Assembly: GCF_000770585.1 (NCBI RefSeq)
Contig: NZ_JNCF01000012.1
Coordinates: 1-64,000, forward strand
Reading direction: 5' to 3'
Source: Legionella norrlandica
Lineage (GTDB): Bacteria > Pseudomonadota > Gammaproteobacteria > Legionellales > Legionellaceae
DNA length: 64,000 nucleotides
Made by a program: the position numbers and the translations under genes. The notes beneath the pieces were generated by a model, which had not been told where the DNA came from, did not search any database, and saw only the letters and a program-made list of their open reading frames with translations. Shown one piece after another: positions 35,440 to 44,449 of the stretch (within the stretch, counting starts at the first letter, position 1; the number at the start of each line of letters is the position of its first letter).

Positions 35440-36315
35440 CTAATACTGTTTATGATTGAGCAACCCCGCAAGGTATTGTCCATAGCTACTTTTACTTAAT
35501 TCCTTTGCTCTATATAAAAGCTCATCATCATTAATAAATTTCATACGCCATGCAATTTCTTCAGGGCATCCAATCTTTAGACCTTGGCGCTGCTCAATAG
35601 TACAAATATAGTTACTGGCCGATAACAAAGTTTCTGGAGTACCCATATCAAGCCAGACAAATCCTCTACCCAAAATCTCGACATTTAATTTATTTTCATG
35701 CAAATAAAATTGATTGATATCTGTTATCTCAAGCTCTCCTCTGCCAGATGGGTTTAAACTCTTGGCAATTTCTATGACTTGATTATTATAAAAATATAAT
35801 CCGGTAACTGCATAATTAGACTTAGGCTCGGCTGGTTTTTCTACTATTGAAACAGCTTGTTGTTTGTCATTAAATTCTACTACCCCATAAGCCTGAGGTT
35901 TGTCTACATAATAGGCAAAAATAATTGCCCCATCTAATTTGGATTTTGCATTTTGTAATAATTCTGAAAAACCTCTACCTTGGTGGATATTATCCCCCAA
36001 AACTAAACAGACAGAATCTTCGCCAATAAATCCTTCTCCTAAAATAAATGCTTCTGCAATACCTCTAGGTTCATTTTGTATAACATAGCTAAATGAAACA
36101 CCCCATTGAGAACCATCACTCAATAAATCTTTATACAATGGAAGATGTTCTTCTGTAGTGATAATTAGTATTTCTCTGATATTCGCCAACATTAATGTTG
36201 AGATGGCATAATAAATCATTGGCTTATCATAAACTGGGATTATATGTTTACTAATAGATTTTGTTAGAGGATAAAGTCTTGTGCCTGAACCACCCGCCAG
36301 GATAATACCTTTCAT
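35440..36315 (-). CDS. rmlA: Glucose-1-phosphate thymidylyltransferase
   Basis: RmlA joins dTTP and glucose-1-phosphate to give dTDP-glucose, the first step to dTDP-L-rhamnose. The 291-aa protein has GIILAGGSGTRLYPLT, the nucleotide-binding loop at the very start, then YAISTLMLANIREILII, LVLGDNI and WLDMGTPE, and the usual length. I start at ATG 36315, right before the loop and after GAGAGTGAGC; the open frame 48 codons longer has no RmlA-like sequence. It is separated from the other rml genes by pgi and a 204-bp gap. Confidence 0.95.
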   Translation of the reverse strand: MKGIILAGGSGTRLYPLTKSISKHIIPVYDKPMIYYAISTLMLANIREILIITTEEHLPLYKDLLSDGSQWGVSFSYVIQNEPRGIAEAFILGEGFIGEDSVCLVLGDNIHQGRGFSELLQNAKSKLDGAIIFAYYVDKPQAYGVVEFNDKQQAVSIVEKPAEPKSNYAVTGLYFYNNQVIEIAKSLNPSGRGELEITDINQFYLHENKLNVEILGRGFVWLDMGTPETLLSASNYICTIEQRQGLKIGCPEEIAWRMKFINDDELLYRAKELSKSSYGQYLAGLLNHKQY

Positions 36316-36519
36316 GATATGACGCTCACTCTCAATTTTCTCTTTGAAAACACTGTAACTGCTCACACTGCATCGCCACAATGCGCCTGCTCTAGTTTTT
36401 AGCTCGACCTGGGCGCAAATCTGACATGCACTAAAATTCAAGCCAGGTACCCTGAACAATTACTAAATACTGGTCGTAATATTATCAATTTTGTTAAAGT
36501 AATACATTAATTTATTTAA

Positions 36520-37998
36520 TTAACTTGATAATACAATTTCTCTATGCGCGATTTTTGCACTCTCAATCCCGGGTTGATCAAATGGATTGATATTCCATAT
36601 GACACTTTGAACAAATATTTTGTGTTCATACAGCGCGACCAAAGCCCCTAATGCATATGGAGAACAATCTGATAACATCAGATGGTTCATTGGCATACTG
36701 CCAGGGATATATCCATAAGGATTTTTAACTGCCTTAATTCCGTCGCTTAGTACTTTCATTTTATAATGACACATGGAATTAATTGCATGCTCGTCATTAG
36801 TTTTCAATGTAATAAAATCTCCAACGCATTGGTGTGTACCTTGGCATAGTAATTGAAAATAACTATGTTGTGCCTGGTTCCCTAATCCACCCCAGACTAT
36901 CGGGCCAGTCGCATAATTGACTGCCCTCCCATTCATATCAACGGATTTCCCATTGCTTTCCATATCCAATTGCTGAATATAAGGAACAAAATACTCTAAT
37001 TTTTTTGAATAAGTAAGGAGCAGTAAATTATGAATGTTCATAAAATTATTATTCCATATCCCTATTAAAGCCATAAGTACAGGAATATTATTTTTAAAAT
37101 CGGTAAATTGAAGATGGTTATCGACATCATGGGCACCTGCAAGTAACTCAATAAATTGTTTATAACCAATGGCTATAGCAGTAATTAAATTAACTGCCGA
37201 ACAAAAAGAAAAACGCCCTCCCACCCAATCCCAAATTGGCAAAACAGTTTTAATGCCCATTTGATGTGCCCTTTCTGGGTGTGCGGTTACAGCTATAAAA
37301 TGTTGATCAATAAAAGCAACATCTTCGTACAATGCAAAAGCCTTCTTGGCATTTAATAAAGTCTCTTTAGTAGTAAAAGATTTAGAAGAAATAATAAATA
37401 ATGTCGTTTGAGGATTAATTTTTGCAATGACTTGATTAAAGCTAACTGGGTCAACATCCGAGATGAAATGATAATGAAATTCTTTAGAGATATAATCAGA
37501 TAAAGCATGAATACATAAACGAGGGCCCAAATCGGAACCTCCAATACCTATATTCACAATATCCGTTACTGGTAAACCTGAATAGCCAAGCCATCTCTTC
37601 TCCCTAATCTTATCCGATACTACTTTAATTTTTTCACGGGTGTTTATCACTTCGGACATTATATCCACACCATCAATCATTATTGATTTATAACTTAAGT
37701 CCCTAAGTGCGGCATGCAATGCAGACCTGCCTTCAGTGACGTTAACTTTCTCACCATTGATTAAGCCATCAATTTTTTCTTGTAATTGAACTTCATTTGC
37801 CAACTCAATAAGCAAATCAATGATGACTTGATTTACTCTTTGTCTGGAATAATCGTATTCAATACAATTGATCTGTCTTTTGCAATCATAATTATTGGGA
37901 TCCACAACCAAGTGTGATTGGGAACTTGAATTTAAATGAACTCTATCTGCTTCTTTTTGAAGCAAACTCCATGATAATAATTCTGTCTGTCGCTTCAT
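36520..37998 (-). CDS. pgi: Glucose-6-phosphate isomerase
   Basis: Pgi interconverts glucose-6-phosphate and fructose-6-phosphate. The 492-aa protein has the SIS-domain motifs NIGIGGSDLGPR, DVDPVSF, IISSKSFTTKET, WVGGRFSF, the active-site MESNGKS and QHSYFQLLCQGTH near the C-terminal half. It lies inside the rhamnose group, 52 bp after rmlB and before rmlA, so it may supply glucose-6-phosphate for dTDP-glucose. It is somewhat short of the 540-550 aa E. coli type. It starts at ATG 37998. Confidence 0.95.
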   Translation of the reverse strand: MKRQTELLSWSLLQKEADRVHLNSSSQSHLVVDPNNYDCKRQINCIEYDYSRQRVNQVIIDLLIELANEVQLQEKIDGLINGEKVNVTEGRSALHAALRDLSYKSIMIDGVDIMSEVINTREKIKVVSDKIREKRWLGYSGLPVTDIVNIGIGGSDLGPRLCIHALSDYISKEFHYHFISDVDPVSFNQVIAKINPQTTLFIISSKSFTTKETLLNAKKAFALYEDVAFIDQHFIAVTAHPERAHQMGIKTVLPIWDWVGGRFSFCSAVNLITAIAIGYKQFIELLAGAHDVDNHLQFTDFKNNIPVLMALIGIWNNNFMNIHNLLLLTYSKKLEYFVPYIQQLDMESNGKSVDMNGRAVNYATGPIVWGGLGNQAQHSYFQLLCQGTHQCVGDFITLKTNDEHAINSMCHYKMKVLSDGIKAVKNPYGYIPGSMPMNHLMLSDCSPYALGALVALYEHKIFVQSVIWNINPFDQPGIESAKIAHREIVLSS

Positions 37999-38050
37999 GC
38001 TATTTCTAATTATTAAATAAGGTCTATGTTAACTGATCGTATTCAAATTA

Positions 38051-39079
38051 TTAAATATTAATTTCCTGTTTAGACTGGGCTAAGTAATATTGAATTGTAT
38101 TTAATAATTTAGAAATGAAATCACCCTGAGGAACCCACGATAGTTCTTTTTGAATTTTACTATTGTCTATAGCATATCGCTTATCATGGCCCTTTCTATC
38201 TTCGACAAAAGTAATCAATGACTGATATGATTTCTCCATAGGCTTTAAATCGTCCATCATCTGGCAAATCATTTTTATCAAGCTTAAATTGTCCAGTTCA
38301 TTATTACCACCTATATTGTAAACTTCTCCTTCAGTTCCCCTCTGAATAATGGTGTCTATTGCATCACAATGATCCATCACATAAAGCCAATCACGAATGT
38401 TAGATCCGGTTCCATAGACCGTAATGGGTAGGCGATGAATACAAGCCTCAACTACTTTAGGAATCAATTTCTCTCTATGTTGATTAGGCCCATAATTATT
38501 TGAGCAATTCGAAGTAGTAACAGGTAATCCATAAGTATGAAAATAAGCCCTAACGATATGATCTGAACTTGCTTTGGACGCTGAATAAGGCGAATTGGGT
38601 TGATATGAGTTTTTTTCAGTAAAGGCAGGTTCTTCTGCTTCTAATGAACCATAAACCTCATCTGTCGATACATGGTGAAATCGGCAGTTTGATTTATTCC
38701 ACTTCTTTTCATTCAGCCAATAAATTCTTGCTGCTTCTAATAAAGTAAAAGTTCCAATAACATTAGTTTCAAGAAATATTTGCGGGTTATTGATGGAATT
38801 ATCAACATGGGATTCCGCCGCAAAATGCACAATGGTATCAATCCCATGCAGTCTTAGTATTGATGAAACCACCTGTTTGTCTAATATGTCTCCTTGCACA
38901 AAAAAATGATTTTTACATCCCTCTACTTCATGCAAATTGGCTTTATTTCCAGCATAGGTCAGTTTATCCAAACTAATCACTTTGATTTCCGGATATTTAT
39001 CAAGCATATATTTAACAAAATTACTTCCAATAAACCCTGCAGCCCCAGTGACTAAAAGATTATTTATTCGATTTTCCAT
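38051..39079 (-). CDS. rmlB: dTDP-glucose 4,6-dehydratase
   Basis: RmlB turns dTDP-glucose into dTDP-4-keto-6-deoxyglucose, using bound NAD. The 342-aa extended SDR has VTGAAGFIGSNFV, HFAAESHVDNSI, HVSTDEVYGS with the catalytic Asp-Glu, YSASKASSD with Tyr and Lys, and DWLYVMDHCDAI. It starts at 39079, 20 bases before the end of rmlD, and is intact. Confidence 0.96.
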   Translation of the reverse strand: MENRINNLLVTGAAGFIGSNFVKYMLDKYPEIKVISLDKLTYAGNKANLHEVEGCKNHFFVQGDILDKQVVSSILRLHGIDTIVHFAAESHVDNSINNPQIFLETNVIGTFTLLEAARIYWLNEKKWNKSNCRFHHVSTDEVYGSLEAEEPAFTEKNSYQPNSPYSASKASSDHIVRAYFHTYGLPVTTSNCSNNYGPNQHREKLIPKVVEACIHRLPITVYGTGSNIRDWLYVMDHCDAIDTIIQRGTEGEVYNIGGNNELDNLSLIKMICQMMDDLKPMEKSYQSLITFVEDRKGHDKRYAIDNSKIQKELSWVPQGDFISKLLNTIQYYLAQSKQEINI

Positions 39080-39976
39080 AGTTCATCTCTTGTTTTTTAG
39101 TGAAATTTTCAACCACATCCGATAAATAATTTTTCCAACTGTGACACTGTATACCCAATATTCCTTCAATTTTTTGAGTATCAAGTATAGAATTCTTAGG
39201 TCTTTTTGCTTTGGTAACATACTGCTCTGATTTAATTGGATTTAAGTTCGTTAAAGCCAAAGGGATCCTTTCTCTTTCGCTATCCCCAAAAATACATTAG
39301 CGAACTCATACCAATTCGTAATTCCTTGCCCTGCATAATGATATATACCCCAAAAGTTGAACGTTAAATGACTAGTTTTCTGCACTATTTCTAATAGAAC
39401 TCTTGCTATATCTTGCGCTGAAGTTGGTCTTCCCCATTGATCTGAAACGATATTCAATTCTTCTCTGGTTGATGCTAAATTTAAGATGGTTTTTACAAAA
39501 TTCTTCCCATATTTACCAAACACCCAGCTAACTCGTAAAATAATGTATTTCTTTAGTTGAGATAAAATAATAGCCTGCTCACCTTCCCACTTGGTGCGTC
39601 CATAAGTGCTCAATGGATGAGGAATATCCGTTTCATAATAGGCGCCTTCCTTTTCTCCATCAAATACATAATCAGTTGATAAATGGATCAATGGGATATC
39701 CCGCAAACTGCAATAATCAACCAAATGCCGCACAAACTCAGCATTCACGATATGAGCCAAACTTGTTTCGTCCTCTGCATTATCTACGGCGGTATACGCT
39801 GCCGCATTAATGATAAGCTCGGGCTCAATTTCTGATAAAACCTGATGAACCTGGTCGAATTCAGAACAATCAAGTTCTCGCCTTGTGCAAGCGCAAATTT
39901 CATGCTCTGAAGAAGAAAACAACTTGATAACTTCTGTGCCGACTTGTCCATCAGCACCTATAACTATTATTTTCAT
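39060..39976 (-). CDS. rmlD: dTDP-4-dehydrorhamnose reductase, frameshifted near the C-terminus
   Basis: RmlD reduces dTDP-4-keto-L-rhamnose to dTDP-L-rhamnose. The main part reads IVIGADGQVGTEV, LINAAAYTAVDNAEDE, LSTDYVFDGEKEGAYYE and YGRTKWEGE with Tyr and Lys. The frame ends early after KEKGSLWL. Adding one base at about 39264-39268 (AGGGATCC on plus) restores KGxPLALTNLNPIKSEQY and a C-terminal RPKNSILDTQKIE, conserved in RmlD, to a total of about 305 aa. It follows rmlC with no gap and overlaps rmlB by 20 bases. Confidence 0.9.
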
Positions 39977-40540
39977 TTAGGATTTATATCTCGGCAAAAG
40001 TTGAATATCAATTAAACTTAAAAGATTGGCTGCAGCATCTTTTGGAGATAATTGCACTTGTTCTCCTCCTAATGGCCAATCAATTGCTAATTGAGGATCA
40101 AGATAATTAATAGACAACTCACTTTCTGGGTGATAATAATCAGTGCATTTATAAGTAAAATCTGCTGTTGGACTTAGTACATAGAATCCATGAGCAAACC
40201 CTTTTGGAATCCAAAATTGTCTTCTGTTTTCACCGGAAAGAATTACTCCACCAATGGCCAAAGGTAGGTGAGTCTAATCGAATATCCACTGCCACATCAA
40301 AAACCTCTCCAGCCAATACAGAAACTAATTTACCTTGTGGTTGCTGACTTTGGTAATGGAGCCTCTTAACACACCTTTTTGGGAACGGGAAAAATTATCT
40401 TGAACAAAATGATCGGTGATGCCTAGTAATTCTTCATATCGTTTCGCTTGAAACGACTCATAGAAAAACCCTCGATCATCCCCAAAAATACGTGGCTCAA
40501 TAACTTTAACTTCAGCTATTTTGGTATCTATAACATTCAT
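39977..40540 (-). CDS. rmlC: dTDP-4-dehydrorhamnose 3,5-epimerase, two frameshifts
   Basis: RmlC epimerises C3 and C5 of dTDP-4-keto-6-deoxyglucose. The N-terminal part (IAEVKVIEPRIFGDDRGFFYESFQ and FSRSQKGVLRG) stops early at VN. Adding one G near 40359-40362 (plus strand) restores LRGLHYQSQQPQGKL with the conserved histidine, then VSVLAGEVFDVAVDI. A second break near 40250-40262, two bases short, is needed to join SPTFGHW to LSGENRRQFWIPKGFAHGF. The restored protein is about 188 aa, full length. The total loss of three bases fits one deletion of one and one of two. Confidence 0.9.
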
Positions 40541-40567
40541 CGCACACCAATAAGTGGAATATTAACC

Positions 40568-42127
40568 TTAAGCAAAGAGCAAATTAATTTCATTCAATAA
40601 ATTTTGCCCAGCTTTCCCATCCAATGCTCCCCATTTACTACTATCTTTCAACTGAGCTGCCTTTATTTGCTCATAAAAACTTGTTTCTTTAGCTAGCTTT
40701 TGCAGAGTACTTGAAAATTCAGCGCGATTAAATACCGTAATAACACCACCCAAATTAGCATAGTCGTCATACTGATATTGATATACGTCATAATTAATAA
40801 CTGGAATCCCGCAGCTAATAGCCATTCTAATGGTTGCAGAACACGTTGCAACAAACATGGCACTTAAAGGGATTATTTCAACAATATCGCCATAAAATAC
40901 TTTGACTGGATAATTATTAATATATTCTACAGAGAGTGGGTTAATTCGAGGATGTAAGTTAATAATTATATTATATTCATCAGAATACTGTGCCAACTCC
41001 CCTAATAGATATCTTACTACTTCCGAATAATCTAAAAATTCCATAACATCCAGTCTACTATCGCATTGATTAGGCGGCAATGCACATAAAATCATAGGCT
41101 TATTCAGTGGCATATTAAGAGAACGATATAATTCTAGTCTATGAGAATCAGCATTTTGTAATTTCAAATACAATTCATCATTGTATAATGCTCCAGTCGA
41201 TCTTAAATATTTTTCTTCCAAACCTGCCGCAATATAGTATTCCTTCATTGCATTACTCTCTATAGCAAGAAAATCTATCTTCCCACTATTTAATAACCAT
41301 GGATTCTTGGGAGTAATATCAAACATTTCGTGGAGTAATATTAAATCCATGGGCAAGATAATCTGTCTATTTTTATAACAATGCACCCAATGAGGAAAGG
41401 CAATGGACATAATTTTATTATAAATTTTGGATAGAGAACGTGATGAATCTTGATAAAAAGACTCTGACCATTCTTTAGTATTTGCGATAGTAAATGGAAC
41501 AATAATAGAAGGAATATTATATTTTTTTCCAATATGTACAATTAATTGGGTAAAATAAAATAAATTATGCTCGGGATAAACTAATAATTGAATTTCATAT
41601 TGCTTTAAAATTTTGTCGATATAATTACTATAACCATAAGCAGAACGAGAAATTGGCGGTAAAAAAAATGGCAGTTTGTTCCATACTAACTTGTAGCAAT
41701 AAATTAAGAAAGTAGCGAGCTTGTTATCCTTTTCAGAGGTTAAATTATTTTTGGAGTCCTGATTAATCAATTCTCTACAAAAATTGAAAATACTCCTAAG
41801 CATCAAGGCTACAGGCATTAATAAATAACTAATAACTTCTAAAATTTTTAATAATGATTTAAAAACTCCTCGTACGATCTTAATTTTAAATTTCTGTTTG
41901 AAATTAATTTGCTCTGAAACCTCTGGATCAAAGGAAGTGATATACTGAATATTCTCTGATTGGCATCGTTCAATATCTCGTTGAACTCCTTCATACTTTC
42001 TGTAAAAAAATACATAAGGTTGATAACTGCCATTTTGTTTCATTAACCGAGCAACACGTATCATTTCTTTAAAATGAGTAGAAATATGCACAAACAGCAA
42101 AGTATTTCTTTGGGGCTCATTATTCAT
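40568..42127 (-). CDS. Putative GT-B glycosyltransferase with sialyltransferase-like motifs (paralogue D)
   Basis: The 519-aa protein, intact, starts at ATG 42127 with FVHISTHFKEMIRVARLMKQ. Its motifs run in the same order as in the three relatives: YPEHNLFYF in place of the acidic-glycine motif, PKNPWLLNSGKIDFLAIESN, STGALYNDELY, INLHPRI, CSATIRMAISCGIPVINYD and WGALDGKAGQNL. It lies 17 bases after wzt and 27 before rmlC, so it is part of the export and core group. A hydrophobic stretch at about residues 95-115 could anchor it to the membrane. Its place in the conserved part of the locus suggests a central linkage, but the sugar is unknown. Confidence 0.62.
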   Translation of the reverse strand: MNNEPQRNTLLFVHISTHFKEMIRVARLMKQNGSYQPYVFFYRKYEGVQRDIERCQSENIQYITSFDPEVSEQINFKQKFKIKIVRGVFKSLLKILEVISYLLMPVALMLRSIFNFCRELINQDSKNNLTSEKDNKLATFLIYCYKLVWNKLPFFLPPISRSAYGYSNYIDKILKQYEIQLLVYPEHNLFYFTQLIVHIGKKYNIPSIIVPFTIANTKEWSESFYQDSSRSLSKIYNKIMSIAFPHWVHCYKNRQIILPMDLILLHEMFDITPKNPWLLNSGKIDFLAIESNAMKEYYIAAGLEEKYLRSTGALYNDELYLKLQNADSHRLELYRSLNMPLNKPMILCALPPNQCDSRLDVMEFLDYSEVVRYLLGELAQYSDEYNIIINLHPRINPLSVEYINNYPVKVFYGDIVEIIPLSAMFVATCSATIRMAISCGIPVINYDVYQYQYDDYANLGGVITVFNRAEFSSTLQKLAKETSFYEQIKAAQLKDSSKWGALDGKAGQNLLNEINLLFA

Positions 42128-42144
42128 ATGATTTATATTGCATC

Positions 42145-43611
42145 CTATTCTTCTATTAATAGTTCCTGATTATTCACAGTCTTAGAAGTAAATGATTTTT
42201 TGGACTTAATACTCCAAGCCAAGTTTGGTCTTAATAAACCCTCTGGCCAAAGGCCTGACCAATCTCCTCTTACCCCTATAGGCAACTGATCATCAATGAC
42301 TTGCATTGATAAACAATCCTTACATTTAATTTCTAGATTATTATCAAGGTCAGTAATTATAAGTGATATTACAAATTGACCTTCGTTTAAGAATTCTTTT
42401 GGAATAACCAAGGTTTCGTAATATAGCCCGGCTGTTCTGTGGCTTTGATGAGGATTTAATAAATTATCCATCGTGGAAAATAACTTTACTCCACTCAAAG
42501 AAGCAACGTCTAATCTAAGTGTTAGCCTGGAATTATTTCGTTTCACCTCAAATTGAGTTTGAACAGTTATGTCGTCATTTACCGTAAACTTATCTTGAAC
42601 TTGTCCGACATTATTTAAAAGTTTCACTGAGTAAATTTGGATTGTATCTTTTATTTGGGGAGCACTTACTAGATTATTATACCAATCTTGCTCTCCACAT
42701 AATGAGATTTTAACCGGTAAATCAGAGCTTAATTCGATTGGTAAGGTCTGTGAATTTTCTTTTTCCGGTAAATTATTTTCTTTATCCGGACTTGAGCTAT
42801 TGGGTTTATTCGTTTCAATATCTTTTAGTTCAACAATTTTCCCATGAGATAATTTTATAACTTTCTTGCAGATTGACTCTACTGCATTCATATCATGACT
42901 GACAAAAATTACCGTGCGTCCATCATTTGCAACTTCAAGCATCTTTTCCTTACACTTTTTCTGAAAATCCTGATCTCCTACTGCAAGAACTTCATCAATA
43001 AGCAATATCTCGGATTCCAGGAAAGCAGCCACTGAAAATGCAAGTCGCATATACATTCCAGAGGAATATCGCTTCACTGGGGTCTCTATTTGACTACCTA
43101 GCTCTGAAAATTCAACTATTTCTTTAAACCGAAGATTAATTTGTTGTCTTGTCATCCCATTGATAGCAGCATTTAAGTAGATATTCTCGCGTCCAGACAA
43201 TTCTGGATGAAAACCAGTCCCTACCTCAAGTAAGCTAATCAAATGCCCTCTATATCTAAATTCACCATAAGTAGGGGTAGTGATTCGCGATAGAATTTTT
43301 AATAGAGTACTTTTCCCAGAACCATTTTGACCTATTAATCCTATACGCTCACCAGGAGATATCTGGAAATTAATATCCCTTAAGGCCCAAAAAAAACCTG
43401 GAGGTAAGCCTTCTGTCTGTGCATCTGAAACAACTACTTTGGCTGAAGATTTCTGTAAATTTTCTTCATCAAGATCTGAGTTATTTTTCTTGCCGGGTAA
43501 TAATTTTTTTACCTTTTTTGATATTTGTTCATAGATGGTCCCCTGCTGAGAGGCGCCAGCACCCAACCTATATATTTTACTTAAGTTATCTACTTTTAAA
43601 ATCCAGCTCAT
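42145..43611 (-). CDS. wzt: LPS O-antigen ABC exporter, ATP-binding subunit with C-terminal sugar-binding domain
   Basis: Wzt drives export of the finished lipid-linked polymer through Wzm. The 488-aa protein has Walker A GQNGSGKST, the Q-loop region, signature YSSGMYMRL, Walker B ILLIDEVLAVGD and switch histidine SHDMNAV. An insert of about 50 residues lies between the first strand and Walker A. After residue 270 or so comes a long beta-rich domain (PQIKDTIQIYSVKLLN to the end), the Wzt-type carbohydrate-binding domain that recognises a capped polymer end. The ATG overlaps the wzm stop by 4 bases. Confidence 0.93.
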   Translation of the reverse strand: MSWILKVDNLSKIYRLGAGASQQGTIYEQISKKVKKLLPGKKNNSDLDEENLQKSSAKVVVSDAQTEGLPPGFFWALRDINFQISPGERIGLIGQNGSGKSTLLKILSRITTPTYGEFRYRGHLISLLEVGTGFHPELSGRENIYLNAAINGMTRQQINLRFKEIVEFSELGSQIETPVKRYSSGMYMRLAFSVAAFLESEILLIDEVLAVGDQDFQKKCKEKMLEVANDGRTVIFVSHDMNAVESICKKVIKLSHGKIVELKDIETNKPNSSSPDKENNLPEKENSQTLPIELSSDLPVKISLCGEQDWYNNLVSAPQIKDTIQIYSVKLLNNVGQVQDKFTVNDDITVQTQFEVKRNNSRLTLRLDVASLSGVKLFSTMDNLLNPHQSHRTAGLYYETLVIPKEFLNEGQFVISLIITDLDNNLEIKCKDCLSMQVIDDQLPIGVRGDWSGLWPEGLLRPNLAWSIKSKKSFTSKTVNNQELLIEE

Positions 43612-44444
43612 AATGCATCTACTAAAGATTGTTCATATTTACGAAAAACATTAAACCCGACGATAAATACTATAATTGCAACTGAAAAACCAAATATAAA
43701 TTGCTCTGGGTTTGGCCAATTTCCTTTTAAAGCATCTCGATAAGCACAAATTATCATACTCATAGGATTAAACTCATACCAAAAACGTAACCAGGGAGGC
43801 GTAGCAGAGAGTGGGTACAGAATTGGATTGGCGAAATAATAAAATTGTAATGCCAAAGGGACAAATAATTTTATATCTCGATATTTAGTACTAAACGGAG
43901 CTAACATTAATCCTAATCCCATAGCAAACATTGCTTGAATAGCAAATAAGAGTGGGAATAATACAAATAAATGATAATTGAGTTTATGGTAAACTGCGGC
44001 GCAAAGAACGATTAAACCAAACCCAACAAGATAGTCAACCCCCGCCGATAAAGTATAAGTTCCTCCCAATAATAATCTTGGGAAATAGATTTTACACACT
44101 AAACCAGCATTACCTTCTACCGATCCCATGGTTAAATTTATCATTGCCATAAAAGCGTACCATGGAATAATAGCTACCAAATAGAATAACAGATAAGGTA
44201 AACCATCAGTGGGGATTCTTATCATAAATCCGAATACAAAAGTAAACACACCCACAGTAATTAATGGAGATAAAACTATCCAGCCAAGACCTAAGATTGT
44301 TTGGGCATACCTGACCTTAATATCTCTTGCAGTAAAAACCCACAATAACATCCTGTAATGCCATAAATCTTTTATATAAGTTTTGAGAGGTTGGATATCA
44401 CCAGCTTTAATCACTGTCTCATTTAATACTTTATTTTCATTCAT
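43608..44444 (-). CDS. wzm: LPS O-antigen ABC exporter, membrane subunit
   Basis: An ABC-2-type permease of 278 aa with six hydrophobic segments and the family opening LWHYRMLLWVFTARDIKVRYAQTILG, followed by a cytoplasmic-amphipathic start before the first helix. It pairs with Wzt, encoded by the next gene with a 4-base overlap. ABC-dependent export means the polymer is built to full length in the cytoplasm, and no Wzx or Wzy protein is visible in the window. Confidence 0.93.
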   Translation of the reverse strand: MNENKVLNETVIKAGDIQPLKTYIKDLWHYRMLLWVFTARDIKVRYAQTILGLGWIVLSPLITVGVFTFVFGFMIRIPTDGLPYLLFYLVAIIPWYAFMAMINLTMGSVEGNAGLVCKIYFPRLLLGGTYTLSAGVDYLVGFGLIVLCAAVYHKLNYHLFVLFPLLFAIQAMFAMGLGLMLAPFSTKYRDIKLFVPLALQFYYFANPILYPLSATPPWLRFWYEFNPMSMIICAYRDALKGNWPNPEQFIFGFSVAIIVFIVGFNVFRKYEQSLVDAL

Positions 44445-44449
44445 AATAG

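Noticed and set aside
36316-36459. Longer N-terminus for rmlA
   Set aside because: The extra 48 codons have no RmlA-like sequence; RmlA always starts right at the GGSGTRL loop.
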